A stretch of DNA of 64,000 nt, taken from the NCBI GenBank assembly GCA_022483245.1, contig JAKVNR010000001.1, positions 186,001 through 250,000 on the forward strand, written 5' to 3'. Source of the stretch: Lactobacillus sp. (lineage in GTDB: Bacteria > Bacillota > Bacilli > Lactobacillales > Lactobacillaceae). Numbering within the stretch: position 1 is the stretch's first letter; each line of letters opens with the position of its first letter. A model generated the notes under the pieces. It saw only the letters and a program-made list of their open reading frames with translations. It did no database searches and was not told the origin of the DNA. The translations under genes were made by a program, and so were the position numbers. Positions 39,392 through 49,543 of the stretch are shown here, one piece after another.

Positions 39392-40372
39392 ATGGATTTA
39401 TTTACAAAATTAACTAGAATGGCCCAGTCTTCACGCAAAACGATTGTATTTCCAGAAGGTGAAGATGAACGTGTGCTTAAAGCGGCCTTGCGTTTGCAAG
39501 CAGACGATATCTTAACGCCTATTCTATTAGGTGATCCTGCAAAAATTGCTGATGCAGCTCAACGTTCAGGCTTAGATCTGGGCACAGTCAAAATCCAGCC
39601 AATTGCTGCTGATGAACAATATGAGCAATTCTGTCAAGATTTTGTTGAACGCCGTCATGGTAAAAACACGCTGGATCAGGCTAAGCAAATGCTGCTTGAA
39701 CCAAGCTATTATGGCACGATGATGGTTTATGAACACTTAGCTGATGGAATGGTTTCCGGTGCCGCTCATTCAACCGCAAATACCGTGCGGCCTGCTTTGC
39801 AAATTATTAAAACCGTGCCAGGTCAAAAACGCGTTTCAGGCGCGATGTTACTTGAGCGCGGCGATGAGCGTTATGTCTTTGCTGACTGCGCGATGAACAT
39901 CGATCCAGATAGCGCTACGTTAGCTGAGATTGCCGTGCAATCAGCTGATACGGCTAAATTGATAGGTTTAGACCCAGTAGTGGCGATGTTAAGCTTTTCA
40001 ACTAAAGGTTCAGCCAAAGGTGAGATGGTGTCTAAAGTTCAAGACGCGGTATCACTGGCACACGAATTAGCACCGACTTTGAAAATCGATGGTGAATTGC
40101 AATTTGATGCAGCTTTTGTGCCAGAGGTGGGAGAGCGCAAAGCACCTGGTTCACAGGTGGCAGGGCATGCGAATGTTTTCGTTTTCCCTGAGCTGCAATC
40201 GGCGAACATTGGCTATAAGATCGCGCAACGGTTAGGAAACTTCTCCGCTACAGGGCCCGTTTTGCAAGGTTTGGCAGCGCCAGTTAATGATTTATCACGT
40301 GGGGCAAGTAGTGACGATGTTTACCGCGCTGGTATTCTAACGGCTGCACAGGCTAATATGAAGGCGGAATAA
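39392..40372 (+). CDS. pta: Phosphate acetyltransferase
   Basis: Converts acetyl-CoA and phosphate to acetyl phosphate; acetate kinase (start at 62.9 kb) then yields ATP. Length 326, the short single-domain form without the N-terminal regulatory domain. Motifs include KTIVFPEGEDERVLKAA, MVSGAAHSTANTVRPALQII, FADCAMNIDPD and VFPELQSANIGYKIAQRLG. Start ATG at 39392 after TAGGAGGG. Confidence 0.96.
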   Translation: MDLFTKLTRMAQSSRKTIVFPEGEDERVLKAALRLQADDILTPILLGDPAKIADAAQRSGLDLGTVKIQPIAADEQYEQFCQDFVERRHGKNTLDQAKQMLLEPSYYGTMMVYEHLADGMVSGAAHSTANTVRPALQIIKTVPGQKRVSGAMLLERGDERYVFADCAMNIDPDSATLAEIAVQSADTAKLIGLDPVVAMLSFSTKGSAKGEMVSKVQDAVSLAHELAPTLKIDGELQFDAAFVPEVGERKAPGSQVAGHANVFVFPELQSANIGYKIAQRLGNFSATGPVLQGLAAPVNDLSRGASSDDVYRAGILTAAQANMKAE

Positions 40373-40373
40373 T

Positions 40374-40853
40374 ATGCAAGTAACAATCGAATCAGCCGCT
40401 CAAATGGAAAAATTAGGGGCGGCATTAGGCAAGACTGCCACGCCAGGTAGTTTACTGCTGCTGACAGGCGATTTGGGAGCCGGCAAGACTACTTTAACCA
40501 AGGGAATTGCCCGTGCGCTGGGAATTCGGCGGCCGGTGAAAAGCCCAACTTTTACAATCGTGCGAGAATATCGTGAAGGTTCACTGCCCCTGTTCCATAT
40601 GGATATGTACCGGCTTGAGGATGGTGATTTGTCTAGTATTGATTTACCGGCATATTTTGCTGAACAAGGATTAATTGTGATCGAATGGCCGCAGTTTATC
40701 GTTGATCAGCTGCCAGCAGATTATCTGCAGCTGAGTTTAAAACGCGTTGATGATCATTGGGATTCGACTACCAGAACGGTGGAGTTTTCAAGTGAGGGAG
40801 AAAAAAATAAAGCCTGGTTAGATCAGGCTTTACAGCTTTTTAATAAGGCTTAA
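40374..40853 (+). CDS. tsaE: tRNA threonylcarbamoyladenosine biosynthesis ATPase TsaE
   Basis: Partner of TsaB and TsaD in making t6A37 of ANN-decoding tRNAs. Length 159. Walker A LTGDLGAGKTTLTKG, then SPTFTIVREY, HMDMYRL and IVIEWPQ. It starts one base after the pta stop. Its last 14 bases overlap the end of the convergent exonuclease gene. Confidence 0.94.
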   Translation: MQVTIESAAQMEKLGAALGKTATPGSLLLLTGDLGAGKTTLTKGIARALGIRRPVKSPTFTIVREYREGSLPLFHMDMYRLEDGDLSSIDLPAYFAEQGLIVIEWPQFIVDQLPADYLQLSLKRVDDHWDSTTRTVEFSSEGEKNKAWLDQALQLFNKA

Positions 40854-41373
40854 TAAATTTTTTAATGGGCTCAGCGCCCATTTTTTTGTGTTCATTAATT
40901 AAAATCTCCGCACAGGCTTCACTGTCGCTAAGCGCGTTATGATGGTGCCACAAGTCGATTCCAAGGGCGTCTGAAACGGTATTTAGTTTGTAATTCGGCA
41001 ATCCATGTTCAAACGCCCGTGCTGTTTGCAAGGTATCAATTAATAAGTAGTGCGGGGCGCTAATATCGTAACGAGCCAGGGACTTTTGCATGACATTAGC
41101 ATCAAAGCGGGCGTTATGAGCGGCCACAAGCATGCCGGGACGATAGAGGCCCGCGATTCGCGGCCAAAGTTCGGCCATCGTGGGCGCGTCTTTAACATCG
41201 GCGGCAGTGATTTGATGAATTTTAATATTGCGTTGATCAAACGGCATTTGCGGATTAATCACGCTGTAAAAGCGGTCAACAATTTGATCATTTCTTACCA
41301 TGACGATCGCAAGTGAACAGGCACTTTCTGGGTGCCGGTTAGCCGTTTCAAAATCCATCGCGATGAAATTCAT
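40840..41373 (-). CDS. DnaQ-like 3'-5' exonuclease
   Basis: DEDDh exonuclease related to the epsilon subunit of DNA polymerase III, 177 residues with no extra domain. ExoI AMDFETANRHPESAC, ExoII AHNARFDANVM, and ExoIII with the catalytic HNALSDSEA pair. It may proofread or trim nucleic acid; a replicative role is not shown. It is convergent with tsaE and divergent from murB. Its final codons lie inside the tsaE terminator. Confidence 0.88.
   Translation of the reverse strand: MNFIAMDFETANRHPESACSLAIVMVRNDQIVDRFYSVINPQMPFDQRNIKIHQITAADVKDAPTMAELWPRIAGLYRPGMLVAAHNARFDANVMQKSLARYDISAPHYLLIDTLQTARAFEHGLPNYKLNTVSDALGIDLWHHHNALSDSEACAEILINEHKKMGAEPIKKFIKPY
40864..40887 (+). terminator. tsaE terminator inside the exonuclease gene
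   Basis: AATGGGC, loop TCAGC, GCCCATT, then a T-run on the plus strand. It overlaps about eight codons of the minus-strand exonuclease. On the minus strand the hairpin is followed by A, so it would not stop that transcript. Confidence 0.85.
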
Positions 41374-41472
41374 AATTACTCTCCTAAAACTTCATTTAGC
41401 TACATTATAGCAGTGACAAAATTTACTGGTGCGTTAAAATATTGTGTATTGAGATTTTGAAAGGTGATCAGT

Positions 41473-42363
41473 GTGTTAAAACTAGCAGATCCAGAAATTA
41501 AGTTGCAAACTAATGTTCCTTTGAGTACGATCACGTTTACTAAAACTGGCGGTCCAGCGGAAATGTTGGCTTTTCCAGAAAATATCGAGCAGGTAAAGAC
41601 CCTAGTTAATGCTTGCCGAGAGCAAAATGTCCCTTTGACCGTGATTGGGAATGCTTCGAACTTGATCATTCGTGACGGCGGCATTAAAGGGCTCGTCATG
41701 GTGTTAACCAAGCTGACTAAAATTCAAGTTAGCGGGACCGAAGTGACCGCAATGGCGGGCGCGCGCATTATTGATACTTCTTTTGCAGCTGGTCAAGCTG
41801 GTTTATCTGGGCTCGAATTTGCAGCTGGCATTCCTGGCAGTGTTGGTGGCGCTGTTTTCATGAATGCTGGCGCTTATGGCGGCGAAACGCGTGAATGCTT
41901 TAAATCTTGCCAAGTTTTAACTAGGGCTGGTGAATTGAAGACTTATACCTGCCAAGATATGAAATTCGCTTACCGGCATTCATTAGTGCAGGAAACTGGC
42001 GATATCGTGCTAAGTGCTACGTTTAGTTTGGTGTCTGGCAATCGCCGGGTGATCTTAGACCAAATGCATTATTTAAACGCGTTGCGTCGTTATAAGCAAC
42101 CACTTGATTATCCGTCTTGTGGATCGGTCTTCAAACGCCCGGCTGGTCATTTTGTGGGTCCAATGATTATACAAGCTGGCCTGCAAGGGAAACAAATCGG
42201 CGGTGCGCAGGATTCAATGAAACATGCCGGTTTCATTATTAATGTAGGCGGCGCAACTGCGACCGATTACCTTAATTTAATTCATTACATTCAAAAAGTA
42301 GTCGACGCGCAATTCGACGTTGATTTGCAGACGGAAGTTCGCATTATTGGGCAAGAGCCTTAG
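41473..42363 (+). CDS. murB: UDP-N-acetylenolpyruvoylglucosamine reductase
   Basis: FAD enzyme completing UDP-MurNAc synthesis. Length 296 from GTG at 41473, which has AAAGGTGAT at good distance. FAD-binding [36 protein letters not shown], the catalytic serine loop [10 protein letters not shown], and the C-terminal glutamate in TEVRIIG. It is a type II MurB. It precedes potABCD, a pairing conserved in lactobacilli. Confidence 0.95.
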   Translation: MLKLADPEIKLQTNVPLSTITFTKTGGPAEMLAFPENIEQVKTLVNACREQNVPLTVIGNASNLIIRDGGIKGLVMVLTKLTKIQVSGTEVTAMAGARIIDTSFAAGQAGLSGLEFAAGIPGSVGGAVFMNAGAYGGETRECFKSCQVLTRAGELKTYTCQDMKFAYRHSLVQETGDIVLSATFSLVSGNRRVILDQMHYLNALRRYKQPLDYPSCGSVFKRPAGHFVGPMIIQAGLQGKQIGGAQDSMKHAGFIINVGGATATDYLNLIHYIQKVVDAQFDVDLQTEVRIIGQEP

Positions 42364-42369
42364 TGATTA

Positions 42370-42398
42370 GCTGCAAGCAGCAAGCTTGCAGCCTTTTT
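42370..42398 (+). terminator. Hairpin terminator between murB and potA
   Basis: GCTGCAAG, seven-base loop, CTTGCAGC, then CTTTTT. It ends only 7-19 bases before the possible potA starts, leaving no space for a promoter. Confidence 0.8.
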
Positions 42399-42416
42399 AT
42401 ATATATGGAAAAAGCA

Positions 42417-43505
42417 ATGAATATAATTGAATTAAGACACGTTACGCGGCGTTATCCTGATGGTTTTACCGCGCTGCATGATATTAATCTTAGCTTGGAG
42501 CCAGGAAAGTTTTATTCTCTTTTGGGTCCCTCAGGATCAGGTAAGACCACTATTTTACGTTTAATTGCTGGGTTTGATCAACCAACTGCCGGTGAGATTT
42601 TATTTAAGGGACGCGACATTACTAATTTGCCAGCTAGCCGGCGACCACTAAATACCGTCTTTCAAAATTACGCTTTATTCCCGCATTTGAATGTGTTTGA
42701 TAATATTGCCTTTGGACTGAAAGTTAAAAAAGTTGCACCTGATGAGATTAAGAAAAAAGTTGAGCGCATGCTATCATTAGTGCGTTTGGAAGGCTTTGGC
42801 AAGCGGTCAGTCCAAGAACTTAGCGGTGGTCAGCAGCAGCGGGTAGCGATTGCTCGGGCCCTGGTCAATCACCCAAAAGTATTGTTACTTGATGAATCTT
42901 TGTCTGCCCTTGATAAAAAATTGCGCAAGACGATGCAATTTGAGCTGCGGTCAATTCAAAAACAGCTGGGCATTACCTTTATTTTTGTCACTCATGATCA
43001 AGAAGAAGCCTTAGCAATGAGTGATGAAATCTTTGTCTTGAATGATGGACGTTTGCAGCAATCTGGCAGCCCGTCAGCGATTTATGATGAGCCGGTGAAT
43101 GAATTTGTTGCCCGATTTATTGGTGATTCGAATTTGATGAGTGGCCATATGATTCGGGATTTTGAAGTTGAATTTGGCAATCATCGGTTCGAATGTGCGG
43201 ACGCAGGCATTAAGCCAGGAGAGCAGGTACAGGTGCTGCTGCGGCCAGAGGACTTGTCATTAGTTGAACCCGCGCAAGGCAAAATCGTTGTCGATATATT
43301 ATCGCAGCTGTTTTTAGGTGATCACTACGAGATATGGGCTAAAGATGATGGAGGCTTTAACTGGTTGATTCATACGGTAGAAAAAGCTCCAGCCGAGCGC
43401 TGCGGCCTTCATTTTGCTCCAGACGCGATTCATGTCATGCGGTTAGGCGAATCTGAGTCGGAGTTTGATCAACGCTTGAGTCAATATGAGGAACATGAAA
43501 AGTGA
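42417..43505 (+). CDS. potA: Spermidine/putrescine ABC transporter ATPase PotA
   Basis: Energises polyamine uptake. About 362 residues from ATG 42417; ATG 42405 is an alternative, and neither has a strong ribosome binding site. Walker [11 protein letters not shown]-loop [14 protein letters not shown], signature [15 protein letters not shown], Walker [12 protein letters not shown], switch His in [10 protein letters not shown], then a C-terminal TOBE domain. The DESLSALD box has Ser where most have Pro, as in other PotA proteins of lactobacilli. It overlaps potB by four bases. Confidence 0.94.
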   Translation: MNIIELRHVTRRYPDGFTALHDINLSLEPGKFYSLLGPSGSGKTTILRLIAGFDQPTAGEILFKGRDITNLPASRRPLNTVFQNYALFPHLNVFDNIAFGLKVKKVAPDEIKKKVERMLSLVRLEGFGKRSVQELSGGQQQRVAIARALVNHPKVLLLDESLSALDKKLRKTMQFELRSIQKQLGITFIFVTHDQEEALAMSDEIFVLNDGRLQQSGSPSAIYDEPVNEFVARFIGDSNLMSGHMIRDFEVEFGNHRFECADAGIKPGEQVQVLLRPEDLSLVEPAQGKIVVDILSQLFLGDHYEIWAKDDGGFNWLIHTVEKAPAERCGLHFAPDAIHVMRLGESESEFDQRLSQYEEHEK

Positions 43506-44302
43506 AAAACAAGAGTTCATTCTTTTTAATTCCATATTTAATGTGGCTCCTTTTATTTGTAGCTATGCCGATTATTTTATTAACGGTTAATGCTTTCACT
43601 GACACACAAGGACAAATTAGTTTAACCAACTTACGAGCATTTTTGGCTAATGGTGCTTGCTTAAAAATGATGGTTAACTCTTTTTGGTATGCCTTGCTAA
43701 TAACTGGTTTGACTTTGCTTGTTTCATATCCTCTGGCACTGGTGATCGCTAATTGCCGTCATCAGCGTTTATGGTTGCTTTTAGTGATTCTACCAACATG
43801 GATTAATCTTTTACTAAAAACCTATGCTTTCATCGGTTTATTAGGTCAGCATGGTTTGGTTAACCAAGCACTGCAATTTTTCGGTGTTGCTCCGCGGCAA
43901 TTACTGTTTACTAAAGCTGCCTTTGTGGTCGTGGCTGCTTATATTGAAATCCCGTTTATGGTCTTGCCAATTTATGATTCCTTGCATGCCCTAGATAAAC
44001 AAATTGTAGCTGCGGCTCGTGACTTGGGCGCCAATGCTTGGCAGACCTTCTGGCGGGTGATCTGGCCGCTGACTTTACCTGGCGTGCGGGCAGGCGTTCA
44101 AGCGGTTTTTATTCCATCTTTATCATTATTTATAATTACCCGTCTGATTGGCGGCAACAAAGTGATCACGCTGGGCACTGCGATTGAAGAATACTTCTTA
44201 ACAACCATGAATTGGCATATGGGGTCAATGATTGGCGTGATTTTGATTGTGATTATGGTCTTAGTTTTATTAGCCACCTCTGGTAAGGAGCAAAACAGAT
44301 GA
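43502..44302 (+). CDS. potB: Spermidine/putrescine ABC transporter permease PotB
   Basis: Inner-membrane permease, 266 residues, six hydrophobic segments. The EAA-type loop is [25 protein letters not shown]. The start is GTG overlapping the potA stop. It forms a heterodimer with PotC. Confidence 0.93.
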   Translation: MKNKSSFFLIPYLMWLLLFVAMPIILLTVNAFTDTQGQISLTNLRAFLANGACLKMMVNSFWYALLITGLTLLVSYPLALVIANCRHQRLWLLLVILPTWINLLLKTYAFIGLLGQHGLVNQALQFFGVAPRQLLFTKAAFVVVAAYIEIPFMVLPIYDSLHALDKQIVAAARDLGANAWQTFWRVIWPLTLPGVRAGVQAVFIPSLSLFIITRLIGGNKVITLGTAIEEYFLTTMNWHMGSMIGVILIVIMVLVLLATSGKEQNR

Positions 44303-45087
44303 GAAAACTTGGAAAAGCTCTTTATTTGGTGTTCGCCTTTATTTTGCTATATCTTCCGATCGTGTATTTAGCTTATTTTTCATTTTCAAGTGGTCAAGAT
44401 ATGGTGCATTTTCAGCATTTTTCATGGGTACATTATCAAGCATTATGGGCGGATAAAAATTTAATTGCGATTTTTTTACAGACTATTCTTTTGGCTATTT
44501 TGTCAAGCTTAATCGCCACCGCAATTGGAACCTGTGGTGCTTGGGGTATTTTTCGCTTGCGCGGTGTGCAGCGTAAAACTTTGCTAGTGTTTAATAATGT
44601 TTTGATGGTTGCTCCCGATGTCATTATTGGGGCAAGCTTCTTGATTTGTTTTACCGCGCTGGGAATTGGTCTGAGTTTTTGGTCGGTCTTGCTCAGCCAT
44701 ATTGCTTTTTCTATCCCGATTGTCGTGTTAATGGTGTTACCAAGACTGCACGATTTGGATTTGACCCTGATTGACGCGGCCCAGGATTTAGGCGCTGGTA
44801 AAGGCTTAATTTTTAATCAAATTATTTTGCCTGAAATTATGCCCGGTATTTTATCAGGCTTATTTATGGCGCTGACTTATTCCCTTGATGATTTCGCGGT
44901 GACCTTCTTTGTTACTGGTAACGGCTTTACTACTTTATCTGTCGAAATTTATTCTCGTGCTAGACAAGGGATTAATTTGGAAATTAATGCTCTCAGTACT
45001 GTAATGCTGTTAGTAGTTTTGCTGCTCGCGGGTGGCTATTTGTTTTTAACGCGTCAACATGACATATCATTGGGAGCAAGATCATGA
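44299..45087 (+). CDS. potC: Spermidine/putrescine ABC transporter permease PotC
   Basis: Second permease, 262 residues, six hydrophobic segments; the EAA loop is AAQDLGAGKGLIFNQIILPEIMPG. ATGA overlap with potB and with potD shows tight translational coupling of all four subunits. Confidence 0.93.
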   Translation: MRKLGKALYLVFAFILLYLPIVYLAYFSFSSGQDMVHFQHFSWVHYQALWADKNLIAIFLQTILLAILSSLIATAIGTCGAWGIFRLRGVQRKTLLVFNNVLMVAPDVIIGASFLICFTALGIGLSFWSVLLSHIAFSIPIVVLMVLPRLHDLDLTLIDAAQDLGAGKGLIFNQIILPEIMPGILSGLFMALTYSLDDFAVTFFVTGNGFTTLSVEIYSRARQGINLEINALSTVMLLVVLLLAGGYLFLTRQHDISLGARS

Positions 45088-46151
45088 AAAAACTAGTAGG
45101 CTTAATTGGCAGCCTGTTGCTGTTATGCGGATTACTATTTGCAGGTGTGAAATCATTAACTCCGCGGCATGCAGCTGGTGGTAGCAAGACGCTCGTTTTG
45201 TACAATTGGGGTGCCTACTTAGACCCAGCGCTGATTAAAAAATTTGAACGTGAAACTGGGTATCAAGTGGTTTATGAAACCTTTGATTCAAACGAAGCGA
45301 TGCTGACGAAGATCAGGCAAGGAGGAACGGCTTACGATTTAGCAGTGCCATCGGATTATACGATTGCTAAAATGCGTAAAGAGCATTTACTCCAGCCACT
45401 TGATAAAAGTAAATTATCTAATTGGAAATATTTGGATCCGGCCTGTTTAAATCATCGATTTGATCCAGGTAATCGCTATTCAGTCCCATATTTTTGGGGC
45501 ACATTAGGGATTGTCTATAATGATCAAAAAATTAAACCCGGTCAGCTGCAGACCTGGAATGATTTATGGCAGCCGCGTTATCACCGGCAAATTTTATTAG
45601 TGGATTCAGCTCGTGACATTATGGGCATGGCGCTAGCTTCAGAAGGCAAGTCCATGAATAGTACTTCTTCAGTCCAGTTAAAATTAGCTGAGGCAAAACT
45701 AGTCGCGCTGTCCCCAAATGTTAAAGCGATCGTGGGCGATGAGATGAGGATGTATCTTGAGCAGGGCGAAGCTGCAATTGGAGTGACTTGGTCTGGTGAA
45801 GCCGCGCAGATGATGCAAAACAATCGCCACTTACGCTATTTTGTCCCTGCCGAGGGGTCTAATTTATGGTTTGATAACTTAGTTATTCCGAAAAACGCCC
45901 GTCATCGGCAAGCGGCCTACGCATTTATTAATTTTATGCTGAAGCCTGAAAACGCCGCTCGTAACGCCGCTTATATCGGCTATGCCACGCCCAATTGGCG
46001 GGCTAAACAGTTGCTACGTCAGCGTCATCAATTAGAATCACAACTGTATCAGGTAGATTGGCGACATTTGACCGTGTACCGTAACTTGCGCCAGCGGAAA
46101 CTGCAAGAATACAATGACCTATTCTTGAACTTTAAGATGAGCAGTCATTAA
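45084..46151 (+). CDS. potD: Spermidine/putrescine-binding protein PotD
   Basis: Extracellular substrate-binding protein, 355 residues. N-terminal hydrophobic segment (about 3-22) then the mature domain: LVLYNWGAYLDPALIKKFE, YETFDSNEAMLTKI, YDLAVPSDYTIAKM, YFWGTLGIVYN and GVTWSGEAAQMM. The aromatic and acidic residues that cage polyamines appear kept. The segment SLLLLCGLLF contains a cysteine but lacks the small residue before it that a canonical lipobox has, so lipidation is doubtful. Confidence 0.94.
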   Translation: MKKLVGLIGSLLLLCGLLFAGVKSLTPRHAAGGSKTLVLYNWGAYLDPALIKKFERETGYQVVYETFDSNEAMLTKIRQGGTAYDLAVPSDYTIAKMRKEHLLQPLDKSKLSNWKYLDPACLNHRFDPGNRYSVPYFWGTLGIVYNDQKIKPGQLQTWNDLWQPRYHRQILLVDSARDIMGMALASEGKSMNSTSSVQLKLAEAKLVALSPNVKAIVGDEMRMYLEQGEAAIGVTWSGEAAQMMQNNRHLRYFVPAEGSNLWFDNLVIPKNARHRQAAYAFINFMLKPENAARNAAYIGYATPNWRAKQLLRQRHQLESQLYQVDWRHLTVYRNLRQRKLQEYNDLFLNFKMSSH

Positions 46152-46184
46152 TAATTTTGTATAATAAAAAACGAGGAGGGTGCC

Positions 46185-47024
46185 ATGAATCTAAACCATT
46201 TATTTACCTATCAAAACTTCATGAATCTGCTTGATATTTTGATTGTATGGTATGTCATTTATGAACTGATTCTGCTGATTAAAGGCACCAAGGCAGTCCA
46301 ATTAGCAAAAGGCATTGGTTTTATTATTGTGGTGCGGCTGATTGCTGGCTTCTTAGGGATGAAAACTCTGACCTATTTAGTGGACCAAGTTCTTTCTTGG
46401 GCAGTGGTTGGCGTAATTATCATCTTTCAGCCTGAAATCAGACGCGGACTTGAGCGATTGGGACGCTCACCGTTTTTGTCGGGGTCCAGTGCTGATAACG
46501 CGGTCGAGAGCTCAGAAAATTTTGTTAAAGAGCTTGATAAAGCAATTCAATACATGTCTAAACGGCGGATTGGTGCTTTAATTACAATTCAGCGTCATAC
46601 GGGTCTTGAGGATTATATTGAAACTGGTATCAAATTAGACGCGGATGTCACCGGTGAATTGCTAATTAATATTTTTATTCCAAATACGCCGCTGCATGAT
46701 GGGGCAGTGATTATCCGTGATGGCCGGATCGCTGTTGCTGCCGCTTATCTGCCCTTGTCCGATAGTAACACTATCCCTAAAAAACTCGGGACGCGTCACC
46801 GTGCAGCGGTTGGTATTTCAGAAGTTACTGACGCGATTACGATTGTGGTGTCAGAAGAAACCGGCGGCGTGACAATTACTAGCAATAGCCGCTTAATGCT
46901 TGAACTAAGCCGCGATGAATATTTGAAATTCTTGCGGGCACAGTTTGTCGAACCAAAGAAAAAGCAGCGTCGTAGTTGGCAGGCAAAATTGCGTAGTTTC
47001 TGGAAATGGGGTGCTGAAAAATGA
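46185..47024 (+). CDS. cdaA: Diadenylate cyclase CdaA (DacA)
   Basis: Membrane-bound enzyme making cyclic di-AMP from two ATP, 279 residues. Three N-terminal membrane helices (about 10-75), then the DAC domain with LHDGAVIIRDGRI (DGA motif) and LGTRHRAAVG (RHR motif). A TATAAT (46160-46165) lies upstream. It is first in cdaA-cdaR-glmM, the conserved module linking c-di-AMP with cell wall precursor supply. Confidence 0.97.
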   Translation: MNLNHLFTYQNFMNLLDILIVWYVIYELILLIKGTKAVQLAKGIGFIIVVRLIAGFLGMKTLTYLVDQVLSWAVVGVIIIFQPEIRRGLERLGRSPFLSGSSADNAVESSENFVKELDKAIQYMSKRRIGALITIQRHTGLEDYIETGIKLDADVTGELLINIFIPNTPLHDGAVIIRDGRIAVAAAYLPLSDSNTIPKKLGTRHRAAVGISEVTDAITIVVSEETGGVTITSNSRLMLELSRDEYLKFLRAQFVEPKKKQRRSWQAKLRSFWKWGAEK

Positions 47025-47989
47025 AAAAATTTTTCAACAGCAACTTGTTTTACAGCATTCTAGCGTTATTATGTGCGATTCTGCTATCGGTTTATACGCG
47101 TTCAACTAGGGTTGGTTTTGTCACGCAAAGCCAGCGGTCACAAACTACGCAAACTGCAACAAAAGAGCAGAGCATTAAAGTGCCTCTGCAAGTTTCAGTT
47201 GATACGGATAAGTATTACGTGGTGGGGTATCCAGAAAAGGTGCAGATTCGTTTATCCGGACCAAGCGCGCTAGTTACTTCGACTGTAAATACTCAGAGTT
47301 TCCGGGTGTTTATTGATTTAACTAAATTAAAAGTAGGCAAGCATCGTGTAGCTTTAAAAGTGAGTGGTTTGAGTAAGCAAATTTCATATTCACTTAAACC
47401 ATCATCTGTGACGGTTAATATCCAGAAGAAAAAATCCCGCTCTCTGCCGGTGCAAATAGAGTATAATAAAAATACTGTGGCAACTGGCTATCATTTTGGT
47501 ACCGCGTCTAGTGATCCAAGGATAGTCAACGTTACTGGCTCGGGTAGTGAGATCAACCAGCTCAAGCGCGTAGTCGCACGAGTGTCTTTGACAAAGGGTG
47601 TTGATAAGAGCGTTGAACAACAGGTGATTTTAGTGGCCGAAGATAAAAAAGGCCACCAATTAAATGTTGTCATTGATCCAGCTACTTCATTGATCCGTAT
47701 TCCGGTGAAGCTTTACCACAAAAAGGTAAAAATTAAATTAAATACCCGCAATGAAGCCAGTGGCAAGATTTATTCAGTGACAGCCAGCCGTAATTATGTG
47801 ACAGTTTATGGGTCAAAGAAGGTTTTGGCACACTTGTCACAAATTCCAGTTGACGTTAACTTGGCTGACGTGAAGAATAATACAACTCGTCAAGCTAAGG
47901 TGCAGTTGCCGAAAGGCGTTGTACGAACTAAACCGGCTACTGTTAAAGTTAAGATTAAAGTCGGGGCTTCACCGGCTAAAGATGAATAA
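47021..47989 (+). CDS. cdaR: CdaA regulator, YbbR-domain protein
   Basis: Extracytoplasmic regulator of diadenylate cyclase. Length 322: one N-terminal membrane helix (about 8-25), then a Thr/Gln/Lys-rich linker and tandem YbbR repeats of about 80 residues (for example VPLQVSVDTDKYYVVGYPEK, and the repeat units beginning SLPVQIEYNKN and IRIPVKLYHKK). It overlaps cdaA by four bases. Confidence 0.92.
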   Translation: MKKFFNSNLFYSILALLCAILLSVYTRSTRVGFVTQSQRSQTTQTATKEQSIKVPLQVSVDTDKYYVVGYPEKVQIRLSGPSALVTSTVNTQSFRVFIDLTKLKVGKHRVALKVSGLSKQISYSLKPSSVTVNIQKKKSRSLPVQIEYNKNTVATGYHFGTASSDPRIVNVTGSGSEINQLKRVVARVSLTKGVDKSVEQQVILVAEDKKGHQLNVVIDPATSLIRIPVKLYHKKVKIKLNTRNEASGKIYSVTASRNYVTVYGSKKVLAHLSQIPVDVNLADVKNNTTRQAKVQLPKGVVRTKPATVKVKIKVGASPAKDE

Positions 47990-48023
47990 TAACTAAAATT
48001 TCCGAGGAGAGGTTGTTTTAATA

Positions 48024-49382
48024 ATGTTGAAGTATTTTGGTACTGATGGTGTTCGCGGCATTGCTAATAAATGCTTAACTCCAGAAATGGCCTTTAAGTT
48101 GGGGCGTTGTGGCGGTTATGTTTTAACCCAGCACAAAGAAGATAAGACTCAACCAGCTAAAGTGTTAGTCGGCCGAGACCCTCGTATTTCAGGACAAATG
48201 CTGCAATATGCTTTGATCTCAGGCTTGTTGTCTGTTGGGATTGAAGTTTTAAACTTAGGCGTTATTACTACTCCAGGTGTTTCATACCTGATTAGAGCGC
48301 AAGGTGTTGATGCGGGTATTCAAGTATCAGCTTCCCATAACCCAGTTGAAGACAACGGTATTAAATTCTTTGGTAGCGATGGCTACAAGTTGTCCGACAA
48401 AACTGAAGAAGAAATTGAAAAGTTGATTGATGCGCCAGAAGACAAACTGCCACGTCCATCTGCTAAGGGCTTGGGGATTGTTGAAGAATTTCCTGAAGCA
48501 GCTTCAAAGTACTTGCAGTTTATTGAACAAACCATTCCTGAAGAATTAGACGGAATTAAAGTAGTTGTTGATGGCGGATATGGTGCTTCAGCTAAATTGA
48601 TTTCACGCCTGTTTGCTGATATGAACGCTGATTTCACTACTATCAATACTGACGCAAATGGTTTAAACATTAACGATCATGCTGGGTCAACTCATCCTGA
48701 AAAATTACAAAAAGAAGTTGTTGCCCAAGGCGCTCAATTAGGACTTGCTTTTGACGGTGACGCTGACCGCTGTATTGCTGTTGACGAAAAAGGCAATATT
48801 GTCGACGGCGACCAAATTATGTACGTTTTAGGCACATTCATGGCTGAGAATGGTCGATTGAAGAAGGATACGATCGTTACCACTGTCATGAGCAACTTTG
48901 GCTTAAAGAAGGCCTTAGAAGCTAAAGGCTTAAAGAACGTTCGGACCAAGGTCGGCGACCGTTACGTTTCTGAAGAAATGATTAAGAGTGGTTACAACTT
49001 AGGCGGTGAACAATCCGGACACGTAATTATGTTTGACTACCATATTACTGGTGACGGAATGTTGACTGGGCTGCACTTGCTCTATGTCATGAAGAAGACT
49101 GGTAAGTCATTGTCAGAGTTATTGAAGGACTTCAAAGAATATCCGCAAAGATTAATCAATGTGCCAGTTGTTCATAAGGAAACTTGGCAACAAAATGAGC
49201 GGATTATGAAGGCCATTGATACAGTTGAAAAAGAATTGGGTGACAATGGTCGGGTATTGGTTCGGCCATCTGGTACACAATCACTGTTACGGGTTATGGC
49301 AGAAGGACCTGATAAAGAAACAGTTGATCGCTACACTGAACAGATTGCGGATGTGGTTCGGGCTGAAATGGGCGCGGAATAA
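48024..49382 (+). CDS. glmM: Phosphoglucosamine mutase
   Basis: Interconverts glucosamine-6- and glucosamine-1-phosphate. Length 452. N-terminal [12 protein letters not shown], phosphoserine loop [17 protein letters not shown] near residue 100, metal-binding FDGDADRC near 243, GGEQSGHV, and [12 protein letters not shown] (usually RPSGTE-P). GlmM also binds and inhibits CdaA in relatives. Third gene of the cda operon. Confidence 0.97.
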   Translation: MLKYFGTDGVRGIANKCLTPEMAFKLGRCGGYVLTQHKEDKTQPAKVLVGRDPRISGQMLQYALISGLLSVGIEVLNLGVITTPGVSYLIRAQGVDAGIQVSASHNPVEDNGIKFFGSDGYKLSDKTEEEIEKLIDAPEDKLPRPSAKGLGIVEEFPEAASKYLQFIEQTIPEELDGIKVVVDGGYGASAKLISRLFADMNADFTTINTDANGLNINDHAGSTHPEKLQKEVVAQGAQLGLAFDGDADRCIAVDEKGNIVDGDQIMYVLGTFMAENGRLKKDTIVTTVMSNFGLKKALEAKGLKNVRTKVGDRYVSEEMIKSGYNLGGEQSGHVIMFDYHITGDGMLTGLHLLYVMKKTGKSLSELLKDFKEYPQRLINVPVVHKETWQQNERIMKAIDTVEKELGDNGRVLVRPSGTQSLLRVMAEGPDKETVDRYTEQIADVVRAEMGAE

Positions 49383-49406
49383 ACCGGGTATTTCAGAACA
49401 GACATG

Positions 49407-49435
49407 AAAAAAGCTCGCAGATGGCGAGCTTTTTT
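49407..49435 (+). terminator. Terminator of cdaA-cdaR-glmM
   Basis: AAAAAAGCTCGC, loop AGATG, GCGAGCTTTTTT. Confidence 0.9.
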
Positions 49436-49446
49436 GCTAGACCAAT
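49431..49446 (+). promoter_or_regulatory. dre-like operator 1 upstream of glmS
   Basis: It matches the NagR/DasR-type palindrome ATTGGTCTAGACCAAT at 12 of 16 positions; the right half CTAGACCAAT is perfect. It overlaps the T-run of the glmM terminator. Confidence 0.5.
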
Positions 49447-49473
49447 TGTGTAAATTTGCCCGATGAATATTGC

Positions 49474-49502
49474 TTGACCGTATTAAAGAAAATAGCTATT
49501 AT
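49474..49502 (+). promoter_or_regulatory. glmS promoter
   Basis: TTGACC at 49474-49479, 17-bp spacer, TATTAT at 49497-49502. Transcription would begin near 49509. Confidence 0.8.
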
Positions 49503-49543
49503 AAGGCTTGTCAATTGGCTATATAGCTTAATTTTTTAACTTA

